A program made the translations under genes and the position numbers. DNA of 64,000 nt from Victivallales bacterium (GTDB lineage: Bacteria > Verrucomicrobiota > Lentisphaeria > Oligosphaerales > Oligosphaeraceae): the NCBI GenBank assembly GCA_017417585.1, contig JAFPYX010000094.1, forward strand, positions 1-64,000. Reading direction: 5' to 3'. The notes beneath the pieces are model-generated. The model was not told the origin of the DNA and did no database searches. It was given only the letters and a program-made list of their open reading frames with translations. This document shows, piece by piece, positions 17,004-26,188 of this stretch; the first letter of the stretch is position 1, and each line of letters starts with the position of its first letter.

Positions 17004-18629
17004 ATGTATCAAAATCCCTCCACACCCGCCTGGAACGCCCTCCAGGGACACTTCGACCAGATCCAGTCCACTACCATCGCAGAGCACTTCGCGAAAGACG
17101 CACAGCGTGCCGAACGCTTCCACGCCGAATTCGGCGACCTCTTCCTAGACTACTCCAAGAACCGCATCGACGCCAAGGGCATGGAGCTGCTCTTCGCGCT
17201 TGCCCGCGAGGCGAAGCTCGCCGAGAACATCGAGGCGATGTTCACGGGAAAGAAGATCAACGAGACCGAGAACCGCGCCGTATTGCACATCGCGTTGCGC
17301 AACCGATCCAACACGCCGATCCTGGTGGACGGAAAGGACGTGATGCCCGAGGTCAACCGCGTCCTCGACCAGATGGCGGCCTTCGCCCGAAAAGTGCGCT
17401 CCGGCGAATGGCGTGGATTCACGGGAAAGCCGATCCGCAATGTCATCAACATCGGCATCGGCGGCAGCGACCTGGGTCCCAAGATGGCCTGCGAGGCGCT
17501 CAAGGCATTCAGCTCGCCCGAACTGCGCGTCTTCTTCGTCTCGAATGTGGACGGCTTCCACCTCTGCGACACCCTGCGCGGGCTCGACCCCGCCGAGACG
17601 CTCTTCATCGTGGCCTCCAAGACCTTCACCACCCAGGAGACGATGACCAACGCGAACACCGCACGCAACTGGGTGCTCTCCTCCTTCGCCAGCAACGACG
17701 CCATCGCGAAGCACTTCGTGGCGGTCTCCACCAACGCCGAGGAGGTCTCGCGCTTCGGCATCGACGTGGCAAACATGTTCGCCTTCTGGAACTGGGTGGG
17801 CGGACGCTACTCGATGTGCTCCGCCATCGGACTGCCCATCATGCTCGCCATCGGCCCCGAGCGCTTCTTCGAGATGCTGGACGGCTTCCACGCGATGGAC
17901 AACCATTTCCGTACCGCGCCCCTGGAGCAGAACCTCCCCGTCATTTTGGCGCTTCTGGGCATCTGGTACAACAACTTCTACGGTGCGCAGAGCCATGCGA
18001 TCCTGCCCTACGACCAGGCGATGCACCGCTTCGCCGCGCATCTCCAGCAGGTCTCCATGGAATCCAATGGCAAGAGCGTGGACAAGCAGGGCAAGCGCGT
18101 GACCTGGCAGACCGGCCCGGTCATCTGGGGCGAGCCCGGCACCAACAGCCAGCACTCCTTCTTCCAGCTGCTCCACCAGGGCACCAAGCTCATCCCCGGC
18201 GACTTCATCGGCTTCTGCCGTTCCCAGACGCCCGTGGGCGACCACCACAAGAAGCTCCTGGCCAACTTCGTCGCCCAGACCGAGGCGCTGGCCTTCGGGA
18301 AGTCCACCGCGCAGGTCAAGGCAGAGGAACCCGGCATCTCCGACGCGCTCGCCGCCCAGAAGACCTTCGAGGGAAACCGTCCCACCAACACCATCCTCTG
18401 CAACGAACTGAACCCCTACACCCTAGGCGTGCTGATGGCGCTCTACGAGCACAAGATCTTCACCCAGGGCGTCATCTGGAACATCTACTCCTTCGACCAG
18501 TGGGGCGTCCAGCTCGGGAAGGTCCTGGCCAAACGCATCCTCAAGGACTTCGACGCGCCAGCCGACGCTCCGTTCGCCCACGACGCCTCCACCAACCAGA
18601 TCATCCGGCGGATTAAAGAACGGTTCTAG
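17004..18629 (+). CDS. pgi: Glucose-6-phosphate isomerase
   Basis: 541 residues, the long bacterial/eukaryotic PGI type. Both family signatures are visible: [15 protein letters not shown] and the active-site block [13 protein letters not shown], followed by [20 protein letters not shown] and the C-terminal [22 protein letters not shown]. It interconverts glucose-6-phosphate and fructose-6-phosphate. The N-terminus ([17 protein letters not shown]) is standard. There is no strong ribosome site. The stop codon TAG is part of a nonanucleotide array. Confidence 0.97.
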   Translation: MYQNPSTPAWNALQGHFDQIQSTTIAEHFAKDAQRAERFHAEFGDLFLDYSKNRIDAKGMELLFALAREAKLAENIEAMFTGKKINETENRAVLHIALRNRSNTPILVDGKDVMPEVNRVLDQMAAFARKVRSGEWRGFTGKPIRNVINIGIGGSDLGPKMACEALKAFSSPELRVFFVSNVDGFHLCDTLRGLDPAETLFIVASKTFTTQETMTNANTARNWVLSSFASNDAIAKHFVAVSTNAEEVSRFGIDVANMFAFWNWVGGRYSMCSAIGLPIMLAIGPERFFEMLDGFHAMDNHFRTAPLEQNLPVILALLGIWYNNFYGAQSHAILPYDQAMHRFAAHLQQVSMESNGKSVDKQGKRVTWQTGPVIWGEPGTNSQHSFFQLLHQGTKLIPGDFIGFCRSQTPVGDHHKKLLANFVAQTEALAFGKSTAQVKAEEPGISDALAAQKTFEGNRPTNTILCNELNPYTLGVLMALYEHKIFTQGVIWNIYSFDQWGVQLGKVLAKRILKDFDAPADAPFAHDASTNQIIRRIKERF

Positions 18630-18649
18630 AGGTTCTAGAGGTTCTGGCA
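18623..18649. repeat. Period-9 tandem array overlapping the pgi stop
   Basis: GGTTCTAGA twice, then GGTTCTGGC. The pgi stop codon TAG (18627-18629) lies in the first unit. It belongs to the class of CTAG-containing nonanucleotide arrays. Confidence 0.75.
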
Positions 18650-18665
18650 ATCCCCAAAAATCGCT

Positions 18666-21600
18666 ATGGCCAATCTCGCCCCATGGTTGAAAAGACGCTG
18701 CAACTGGCGGCGTCTTGCCCATGCAGGGTGGCTATTTGCGGGGGGCCTTCTGGCATTCGAGGCTTCTTGGCTGGCGATTTGGGGTGCCGAAAAAATCCTC
18801 TCGCCTTTTTCCGAAAAGACTGCCAAAATACTGCTGCTTGGCACAACGGTAATCCTGCTTGCAGGCATCCTCCTGGACATTTGGCGAATCGTCCGCCGTT
18901 CCCTTGTGGCAGAGAAGGCTCGTGAATACGGGCGGGAGCACCCCGAGGAACACGATGCGCTGGAAGCCGCTCTGGAGCTGGAAGCCAAGGCACGGCGGGG
19001 ACCGCTTCGGCCCTTCGAGCAGGAATATCTGGAGCAGCTCCAGAAACGCTATTCGGAAAATGGCTTCGAACTTCTGCGTGAATCCCGGGCCTTTGCCCGG
19101 CCACGCGTCTGGCCGCTGGCATTGTCGGCCATCCTGATTGCGCTATTCATTCTATACGTCCCGAATCCCGTGCGTCAACGCGCCTGGCAGGGAATTGTCA
19201 GCAATCAGCCGGCCCTCGAATTCACGGGACTGCCTGATGAAATCGAGCGGCACCAGGACCTGCCGGTCACGGCGAGAATCAACCGCCATGGCGGCATGGC
19301 CACGCTGGAAGTTCGGGAGGATGGCATGGCGGAAGTAAATTATCCCATGCAGGGCGAGGGGACGGAACCGCATCTCACCATCTATGATGTCAGCCAGGAC
19401 CTCGCCATCCGGGTGCGGACCGCCTTCGCGGAGAGCGGCTGGCACCGCATCGCGGTCTATGACCCGCCTGCCCCCGTGCGCATTTCCATCGACACCATCC
19501 CGCCCGCATACACCGGACGCGCCCCCCAGCACCGCGACGACTTCGGCGACCTGGAACTCATCGCCGGCGAAGTCCTCCAGGTCCAATGCGAAATGCCCGA
19601 AGGCCAGACCTGCCAACTGCTGGAACTTTCCGCCGCGTCCGCCCCTGTGCCCTGGACCCTGGGCCCTGGGCCCTCTCCAGGAATGCGTCTCCAGGCCGAA
19701 TACCGCGATGGCGCCGGGCACATCGCGCATGGACCGGCCTTCGCGGTCACCGTCCGTCCGGATTTGGCGCCTACCATCGAACTCATTGAGCCGACCACGG
19801 AGACCACTTGCAAGCCCGGCGAGACGCCCGTCGTCATCGCCAACGTCACGGACGACTTTGGCGTCACTGCGGTGGAGGCGCATTTTTACCTGGACAACCA
19901 GCCGGAGCGCACCCAGACGCTTTGGGCGGAGGAAAGTGCCCGGCCGTCTTCACAGCTTGCCGAGCTGACTTCCCCGCTGGCGGTCGCCGACATGGGGCTG
20001 GCGCCGGGGCAGCTCCTCACCGGATGGCTCGAGGCCGCCGACAACTGCGAACCACAGGCAAACCGCGTGCGGTCCGAGCTTTTCTTCGTCACAGTGGTTC
20101 CGGATGAAAACTCCTTCGAGGCCGATATGGAGGGGATGGACGGAGAAGAAACCCACAAAGTGGACATCTCGGATTTGATTGTCGAATCCAAGCGTCTGCT
20201 GCGCAACACCTTTGACCTGCTGAATCTGGAAATGGACGAGGCCGTCGCGGGTCGCCTCCGGCAGGAACTCGAACGCGACCTTCGCGCCCTGGAGCTGGCC
20301 GTGCGCAGCCGGAGCGTGGACCTCGCAAGCCAACTTGGGATGTCCAGCCTGCCGAAAGAACTTCAGTATTTCTTCACCGAGGCCGCCACCCAGCTCACGC
20401 AGGCCGCCACCGACGTCACCGCAGGGGCGGTCGGCGACTCCCGGGTGCCGCAGCAATCCGCCTTGGTGGTTCTGGTCCAGTTGAACAACATCTTGATTGA
20501 GAACTTGATGAAGATGTCCGCCAAGGGTGGCGAGGGCACCCCGGAGCCCGGGATGGATGCTGAGGACGAGGAAGGCACGAGTCCCTCATCGGAGCCCTCC
20601 CTGGAGTCCGCCGTGGAAGACCACGAGCAGGAAATCGCCCAGATGGAGAAGGCGCAGGAGGAACTCAGGGGCATCCTCCGCGAACAACATGCCGTCTTGG
20701 ACGACATTCGCCGTGCGACCCGCCTTGCCGACACCTACGCGGCACCGGAGCGCCATCTGGCCATGCGGGCGCGCAATGTCGGCGGATTACTTTCCGGCAT
20801 CGCCGCAGCCGCACCCATCCAGCAGCTTTTGCGGGATGCACAGGGCGAGCTGGAAGACGCCGCAAACAACTTCGCCGCCAGCGGGCAATCCTCGGTCGCG
20901 GCCATCCACGCACGCCGTGCCGAAAAGCACCTCCAGGATTCGCTCACGCTTTTGGAGCAGCTTCTGCAGTCGCTCACCACACGCCAAATCGAAAAGCTCA
21001 GCGAGGACGCGCAGGGGCTTTCCGAACGCCAGCGTGAACTGTCCGAGCAGTCTGCGCAGCATTCCAAGCTGCCGCCGGATGAAGCCACTCGACAGAATCT
21101 CAGGGAACGGCAGGACGCGCTGTCGAAGGAGACGGAGAATCTCCGCCAGCGCATCGACAGGGCCGCTCGTTCCATGGAGCGAGAGGATCCATCGGGTGCA
21201 CAGCAGCTTCGTTCAGCCATGGATTCGCAAAGCAATTCTGCGCTTCAGCGCTCGCAATCCCGCGCCCGCAACGCATTGCTTTACCGCCGTTATGGCACGG
21301 CCTCCGAAGAGCAGAAGAACGCCGCCGACGAACTGCAGAAAGTCGCAGACCGCCTTTTGGACGCGGCCGCCCAAACCGGCATGAGCGAAGAGCAACTCCG
21401 TGCCGCGATGGAGGCGATTCAGCAACTGGCGGATGAGGCCGTCGCCAGCCAAGATGCCGAACAGCTGGCCCAGATCGGCGAACAGGCGGCGGCTTTGATT
21501 CAGCAACTGGGGAAACAGCTCGGCAACCAGACTCTGCAGGACATCGCCCAGGAACTGGGCGAGGCCTTCTCCCTGTCTGACTTGGAAACGTCAGCGTTTC

Positions 21601-21761
21601 ACGACGAACTAATGGAGCGACTGGAAGCGGCTGGGCAGGAGCTTTACCAGGAGCTTCTGCAACTCAAAGGCAACGCCCCGCGACGGCTTCCGCCAGTTAC
21701 CGCCCCGCCCCGCCAATACCGCCAGGAGGTCGAGGAGTACTTCCGAAGACTGGGAGAATGA
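18666..21761 (+). CDS. Large membrane-anchored coiled-coil protein, DUF4175-like
   Basis: 1031 residues. Two N-terminal TM helices (~20-42 and ~52-70), a third at ~152-168 (LALSAILIALFILYV), then beta-rich domains (~190-480), and from ~500 to the end a long helical, Gln/Glu/Ala-rich coiled coil with an acidic linker near 625-650. This order matches the DUF4175 (TIGR02302-like) proteins of Gram-negative bacteria, whose function is unknown. It is transcribed 36 bases after pgi. Inside the gene, at 19650-19677, four heptanucleotides CCCTGGA/CCCTGGG/CCCTGGG/CCCTCTC encode a WTLGPGPSPG linker. Confidence 0.75.
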   Translation: MANLAPWLKRRCNWRRLAHAGWLFAGGLLAFEASWLAIWGAEKILSPFSEKTAKILLLGTTVILLAGILLDIWRIVRRSLVAEKAREYGREHPEEHDALEAALELEAKARRGPLRPFEQEYLEQLQKRYSENGFELLRESRAFARPRVWPLALSAILIALFILYVPNPVRQRAWQGIVSNQPALEFTGLPDEIERHQDLPVTARINRHGGMATLEVREDGMAEVNYPMQGEGTEPHLTIYDVSQDLAIRVRTAFAESGWHRIAVYDPPAPVRISIDTIPPAYTGRAPQHRDDFGDLELIAGEVLQVQCEMPEGQTCQLLELSAASAPVPWTLGPGPSPGMRLQAEYRDGAGHIAHGPAFAVTVRPDLAPTIELIEPTTETTCKPGETPVVIANVTDDFGVTAVEAHFYLDNQPERTQTLWAEESARPSSQLAELTSPLAVADMGLAPGQLLTGWLEAADNCEPQANRVRSELFFVTVVPDENSFEADMEGMDGEETHKVDISDLIVESKRLLRNTFDLLNLEMDEAVAGRLRQELERDLRALELAVRSRSVDLASQLGMSSLPKELQYFFTEAATQLTQAATDVTAGAVGDSRVPQQSALVVLVQLNNILIENLMKMSAKGGEGTPEPGMDAEDEEGTSPSSEPSLESAVEDHEQEIAQMEKAQEELRGILREQHAVLDDIRRATRLADTYAAPERHLAMRARNVGGLLSGIAAAAPIQQLLRDAQGELEDAANNFAASGQSSVAAIHARRAEKHLQDSLTLLEQLLQSLTTRQIEKLSEDAQGLSERQRELSEQSAQHSKLPPDEATRQNLRERQDALSKETENLRQRIDRAARSMEREDPSGAQQLRSAMDSQSNSALQRSQSRARNALLYRRYGTASEEQKNAADELQKVADRLLDAAAQTGMSEEQLRAAMEAIQQLADEAVASQDAEQLAQIGEQAAALIQQLGKQLGNQTLQDIAQELGEAFSLSDLETSAFHDELMERLEAAGQELYQELLQLKGNAPRRLPPVTAPPRQYRQEVEEYFRRLGE
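19650..19677. repeat. Period-7 array inside the DUF4175-like gene
   Basis: Units CCCTGGA, CCCTGGG, CCCTGGG and CCCTCTC. Gain or loss of one unit would shift the reading frame. Confidence 0.6.
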
Positions 21762-22317
21762 AGGTTGGAGGCACAATGCCTCGCCCCGCTGGCAGGGCAA
21801 AGGTAAACGCATCGCCGACAGTCATGCATTCCCCTCCACTTGTCCACTGGAAGAGATTCTTTATGACTTCACTGCCGTGGGCAAAAATCCGGACTGCCAC
21901 CGCCAACTTGCCGGATTTCCACACCATCAGAAGACAACGGGAGGTCGCTGTCAGACACTCCGGTTTTCCTGACCTCGACACGGCCATGCCCCCGGCACGG
22001 CACGAAGCGGCACGTCCCGGAAAAGCACAGGATTTCCTGTCCACCAGATGACTTTCACGACTTTCCGGGAACGGGCTTGCATCCAGTGGCATCTTGCGTT
22101 AAATTTGAAAGGGCGGGCGGTTGGGGGGTCAACCCACCGTCCATTCCGCCCGCATTGCGGTCCGGCAACTTTCCGGCGGAAGGCCGCTGTCGCTCCGCCC
22201 GGGAGGTGAACGCATGCCGCGCACTCCGCCAGGGGCACCGAGGGCAGGCGCAATGTCAGCCGTTGTCCTTTTTTGCGCGTGTTGCGGGAATTGGACTTTT
22301 TTCAGAACAGCAGGGTT
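21762..22317. other. Intergenic region upstream of mutY with dispersed repeat
   Basis: 556 bases without a supportable gene. It contains dispersed repeat D (22046-22142) and GC-rich inverted segments further on (for example GCAACTTTCCGGCGGAAGG). No known RNA family recognised. The mutY start at 22318 has only a weak ribosome site (AGCAGGGTT). Confidence 0.5.
22046..22142. repeat. Dispersed repeat D, copy 1
   Basis: Shares GACTTTCCGGGAACGGGCTT, GCGTTAAATTTGAA and a GGGCGGGCGG...CAACCCACCGTCCAT hairpin with 56548-56645, where the blocks stand in the same order with scattered substitutions. The GGTGGGT/ACCCACC arms form a stem in the second copy. Confidence 0.7.
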
Positions 22318-23355
22318 ATGACTCCTGAAATCATAAATGCGATTCTAGATTGGTTTGGCATCCATGCCCGTGCATTGCCCTGGCGGAAGGACGCCACGCC
22401 ATACCATGTCTGGCTCTCGGAAATCCTTCTTCAGCAGACGCGCATCGCGGCGGTGCTGGTCGCATATCGGCGTTTTCTGGAACATTATCCCACCGTAGAA
22501 GATTTGGCGAATGGCGATGTCGCCACGCTGATGAAGCTCTGGGAAGGCCTGGGCTACTACTCTCGGGCGCGGAATCTCAAGAAATGCGCACAGGTGGTGA
22601 CTGAGCGCGGCGGCTTCCCACGCACCGCTGAGGAACTCCAGATGCTGCCCGGCATCGGCCCCTACACCGCAGGCGCCATCGCCGCAATCGCCTTCAACCA
22701 GCCTGCCGTCGCGGTGGACGGCAATGTCGCCCGTGTCGTCTCGCGGCTTTTGGGGCGCACGCTCTCACGCGAAGCAACCGCCGAGTTCCTCCGGCCGTGG
22801 CTTCCTGCCGGCAAGGCGGGAGCCTTTGTTCAGGCCTGGATGGAACTGGGCGAACTCCTTTGCCTGCCCCGCGGGAAGCCCCATTGCGAGGAGTGTCCTC
22901 TGCGTGCACATTGCAATGCCTTGAAAGCCAACCGCACCGATGAACTTCCCGCAAAGCCGCCACGGCCGGCGCGACCAGTCATCAAGCTGACCGTCTTCCA
23001 CCTGACCTCGAAAGACGGCCGGATCGCCCTGCGGAAGCGCCCGCCCACAGGACTTCTCGCTGGATTGTGGGAATTCCCCAACTGTCCTGGCTCACTAAGT
23101 GCCGTGCAGGCGAAAAAGTGGCTTGAGGAACAAGGTTTTTCGGTCAGGAATCTGGCGACCGAGCCGCCCACAAGGCATCTCTTCACGCATCGCGAATGGC
23201 AGATGGCCAACTTCCAGGCCACCGTGTCGCCGGAGTCGTCCCTCTTCCTCTGGGCGACCCCCGATGAATTGGAAAACCAATACGCACTCCCTACCGCTTT
23301 CCGAAATCCACAAGGCCGCAGAAAGGCGCATGGCAATAAAAAACTGAATCCGTGA
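22318..23355 (+). CDS. mutY: A/G-specific adenine DNA glycosylase
   Basis: 345 residues from the ATG at 22318. Helix-hairpin-helix LPGIGPYTAGAI and catalytic Asp in VAVDGNVARV are present, as is the early catalytic Glu context (WLSEILLQQT). A 4Fe-4S loop follows, and the C-terminal NUDIX-like MutT domain carries RHLFTHREW. The cluster cysteines read C-X7-C-X2-C-X5-C (LCLPRGKPHCEECPLRAHC), one residue longer in the first gap than the usual X6. It removes adenine opposite 8-oxoguanine. Confidence 0.95.
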   Translation: MTPEIINAILDWFGIHARALPWRKDATPYHVWLSEILLQQTRIAAVLVAYRRFLEHYPTVEDLANGDVATLMKLWEGLGYYSRARNLKKCAQVVTERGGFPRTAEELQMLPGIGPYTAGAIAAIAFNQPAVAVDGNVARVVSRLLGRTLSREATAEFLRPWLPAGKAGAFVQAWMELGELLCLPRGKPHCEECPLRAHCNALKANRTDELPAKPPRPARPVIKLTVFHLTSKDGRIALRKRPPTGLLAGLWEFPNCPGSLSAVQAKKWLEEQGFSVRNLATEPPTRHLFTHREWQMANFQATVSPESSLFLWATPDELENQYALPTAFRNPQGRRKAHGNKKLNP

Positions 23356-23450
23356 ATTCACCCCTGTGGTGGGCGGTGCGTCACCACAACGCATTTCGCC
23401 GGCGAAGCGCCGACGCTGCGTGCTTTCCACTAATTCAAGGATTTAAAAAC
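23346..23450. repeat. Hairpin-rich dispersed repeat, copy 2
   Basis: Starts with CTGAATCCGTGAATT, overlapping the last codons of mutY (the C-terminal NP is encoded by AATCCG), and contains GCGTCACCACAAC and GCCGGCGAAGCGCCGAC as in 4973-5085. The right outer arm is degenerate (AATTCAAGGATTT). It ends 21 bases before the next gene. Confidence 0.75.
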
Positions 23451-23471
23451 TATAATTTCCTCCTAATCACA

Positions 23472-24767
23472 ATGGACTCACCGCATTCAAGCAATGGTCG
23501 TTTGGACACCGCCATGGGCTACCTGGCGCTGGTGTATTCGGCTGTATTGTTTCTAGCCATCCCCTTACGCGGTCAGCTCGTGGCCGCCGATCTCGTCGCG
23601 CCGCTGATGCTGTGGCAGTTGTGGCGCAAGCGCGACGCGCTGTTAGAGATCGTACTTGAAGAAGGGAAGTGGCTCGCGCTCGCCTTTGCATGGATGTGCC
23701 TGGCGTTGGCAACCCAGTTCGTGCGAGGCACGGGAAGCTTCTACGACTTCGCCGTTTTTGGCTATATGGCGGTCATCTATTGCTTTTACCGCGTCACGCC
23801 GCTGCCGCCCCGAAAAGTCTGCGCCGCCACTGGCGCGGCGCTTCTCGGATTGTGTTTCCTGGGCTGGCTGGCTGTCAAGCTGGTGCCCGACGCGTCGTTC
23901 ATCAGCCGGATGCTCTACATCGATGCACATTTTTTACAGCTATCTAATAATAAATTGGTTATAAGATACCAGTTCTTTTCCGGCAACCCGAATCTATTGG
24001 GCAGCGCCTACATCCTCCCCGTCATTCTGCTGCTCCCTGTCTTGCAGAACCGCCTGGAGAAAACGACCAGCTGGCGGCAGGCAATATTGACTGCGCTGTT
24101 CTGCCTCGTCGTCTGCCTCCCGCTTTTCGCGACCGCCTCCAAGCATCTCGTGATGACCTTCGGCCTGATAGCCGGAACTTGGACGGTTCTGCCCCTGCTG
24201 CCTCGGCGTGTTACCATCCCGCTGGCCACCTGCGCCGTCGCCCTCTTCGGGCTGCTCTGCCTCATCACGGTGCTCTTCCAGACCTACCCCGCGCTCCAGC
24301 GTGCGCCCTGGGTGGACTTCGCGAAGCGCGGCAACTACTCCGTCCACCAGGAGATCTACGCAAAGATCCTCCTTCACGAAGGAGGAGGCGGGATGCTCTT
24401 CGGGCACAGCCCGTCGGAACTCCACGGACTCTACCCCAAATACGCCGACAAGGAAAAAATCCGCTGCATCCTGGAGCCATACGGATTTGGCGGTGAGACC
24501 GAGCAGTTCGCGACCTTCATGGACCCCCACCAGGAATACCTGAACTTCGCCTCCTTCTTCGGAGTCCCCGCGCTGCTGGCGCTGCTGGCATTCCTCTTCG
24601 CCATCGCCCGCCAGGGCGTCCGCGCCCGGCGCTGGAGCGTGGCGCTCTTCGTGCTCGGGGTGCTGCTGTCCTTCTGCTGGGACGACCTTGGTTCCAAGCG
24701 CTGGCTCTGGGCGGCGCTGGGAATGCTCGTTGCGCGGAAACGCGAAAAGGACGCAGCCGACGCATGA
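23472..24767 (+). CDS. O-antigen ligase/polymerase-like membrane protein
   Basis: 431 residues with about ten hydrophobic helices, and a long periplasmic loop (~270-375) before the last two. The loop contains the pattern HSPSELHGLYPKY...FMDPHQEYLNFASFFG, resembling the Wzy_C (O-antigen ligase) motif with H-x2-x-Y-L. Likely role: joining O-antigen or another glycan to lipid A core, or glycan polymerisation. The frame extends upstream through the hairpin repeat, which is not considered coding; the ATG at 23472 precedes the first TM segment. Confidence 0.75.
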   Translation: MDSPHSSNGRLDTAMGYLALVYSAVLFLAIPLRGQLVAADLVAPLMLWQLWRKRDALLEIVLEEGKWLALAFAWMCLALATQFVRGTGSFYDFAVFGYMAVIYCFYRVTPLPPRKVCAATGAALLGLCFLGWLAVKLVPDASFISRMLYIDAHFLQLSNNKLVIRYQFFSGNPNLLGSAYILPVILLLPVLQNRLEKTTSWRQAILTALFCLVVCLPLFATASKHLVMTFGLIAGTWTVLPLLPRRVTIPLATCAVALFGLLCLITVLFQTYPALQRAPWVDFAKRGNYSVHQEIYAKILLHEGGGGMLFGHSPSELHGLYPKYADKEKIRCILEPYGFGGETEQFATFMDPHQEYLNFASFFGVPALLALLAFLFAIARQGVRARRWSVALFVLGVLLSFCWDDLGSKRWLWAALGMLVARKREKDAADA

Positions 24768-24872
24768 GGCACTTGACGCCAAACCGGGGACTTCTGCCAA
24801 TCTGGCACTGGAATAGAATTATATTATTGGCGCGGCAATTTCAATGCGCCGTGATTCTCCCCCACTTCTTTC

Positions 24873-26177
24873 ATGAAGAACTCCCGTGACATTTTTCTGG
24901 GCATCGATCTGGGCACCTCCACGATCAAAGCGGTGGTGGCTCGGATTCTGCCCGACAACACCCTGGAGTTCCTGGGCAATGGCGAGATGCCGTCGCTCTC
25001 CATGCTCAAAGGCGAGCCCGACCAACCGGGCATTGTCATCGAGCAGATCTTCCGCGCCATCCAGGAGGCGATCCGGACCGCAGCCCTGCGGGAGTTCCCC
25101 AACCGCATTGCTCTTGCGCTTTCCGGCGGCTATATGGAAACCAAATCGGTTTCGGTAAGCATCGACATCCCGAACAGCCTTCCCATCACGGAGGCCGACT
25201 GTATTACGGCGGGGCGTAGCGTATACGGGAAGCTCCAGCCAGCCCCGGGTCAGCCGAGCATCGTGCCGCCCGGCAAATTCCCGTTGTCAACCGTCGTGAC
25301 GCGAAATTTCCGGCTGGCCGACGGACGGATGCTCTTCTCGCCAATCGGGCAGATCTCTTCCACGCTCACCTGCGAAACGCTGTACTTCGCGTTGGACTAC
25401 GAGCGCTACAACCGCATCGTCGCGATGCTGAACACGGCATTGGACGGCCGCCACATCGACTACACGGTGCCCGTGCCGCTGGCGATTTCCGCCGCGCTCT
25501 GCCCACCGTTGACGGTCGAAGACAATCTTCCGCTTCCGCTGCTCATCGACCTGGGCGCCGGAGTCACTTCCCTCTCCATGCCCACCCCAGGCGGATATCT
25601 CATGGCCGAGCAGATCGGTATTGGATGCGACCATCTGGCCAACGACATCAATCTTGTCTTCGGCATCAACAACATCAAAACCGCCCGCAACATCATCCAG
25701 GAACTGGCGAACTACCGCTGCACGGCGGTCGCCGCCCACGACGGCGACGCCCGGATGCTCACCATCGGCTTTCCCGACGGAAACACGATGGACCTCTCCG
25801 CCAATGACATGGAGACGGTCATCGAGGTCCGCCTCAAGGAACTCTTCCAGATTATCGGTCAACGCCTGGAGGCCAACCAGGCATACGGCTGGCTGGACAA
25901 TGAGATTCTGCTGTCGGGAGACGGCGCGCTGATCCCACGGATCTGCGAATTGGCCGGTGGCATTCTGCACAGGAAAGTTCGCGTCGGCTCGCCCTACCAG
26001 GTCGACGCCACGCGTTTTTTCGACACGCTTCCGCCACGCTACACCACCGTGTGCGGACTGCTGCGCGCGGCGCTGCGGATGCAAATGCTCAAGGAGGAAA
26101 AGGAGCAGCACGGCACTGTACTGGACCGGGTCGGGCGAGGGCTTCGCGATGTCTGGCAGGCCATCTTCGAGTGGTGA
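24873..26177 (+). CDS. ftsA: Cell division protein FtsA (actin-like ATPase)
   Basis: 434 residues. Actin-fold motifs: phosphate-1 FLGIDLGTSTIKAVVARI (~9-26), phosphate-2 LLIDLGAGVTSLSM (~226-239) and adenosine motif EILLSGDGALIPRICELAGG (~348-367). The SHS2/1C region follows phosphate-1 and includes SGGYMETKSVSV. The C-terminus, VGRGLRDVWQAIFEW, is an amphipathic helix fit for membrane targeting as in FtsA. FtsA links FtsZ to the membrane and recruits the divisome. No other dcw-cluster genes are adjacent upstream; an FtsZ-like gene follows after 11 bases. Confidence 0.9.
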   Translation: MKNSRDIFLGIDLGTSTIKAVVARILPDNTLEFLGNGEMPSLSMLKGEPDQPGIVIEQIFRAIQEAIRTAALREFPNRIALALSGGYMETKSVSVSIDIPNSLPITEADCITAGRSVYGKLQPAPGQPSIVPPGKFPLSTVVTRNFRLADGRMLFSPIGQISSTLTCETLYFALDYERYNRIVAMLNTALDGRHIDYTVPVPLAISAALCPPLTVEDNLPLPLLIDLGAGVTSLSMPTPGGYLMAEQIGIGCDHLANDINLVFGINNIKTARNIIQELANYRCTAVAAHDGDARMLTIGFPDGNTMDLSANDMETVIEVRLKELFQIIGQRLEANQAYGWLDNEILLSGDGALIPRICELAGGILHRKVRVGSPYQVDATRFFDTLPPRYTTVCGLLRAALRMQMLKEEKEQHGTVLDRVGRGLRDVWQAIFEW

Positions 26178-26188
26178 AGAATGCGACT

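Noticed and set aside
17145..18248. 367-codon antisense frame in pgi
   Set aside because: Shadow of pgi, which is unmistakable on the plus strand.
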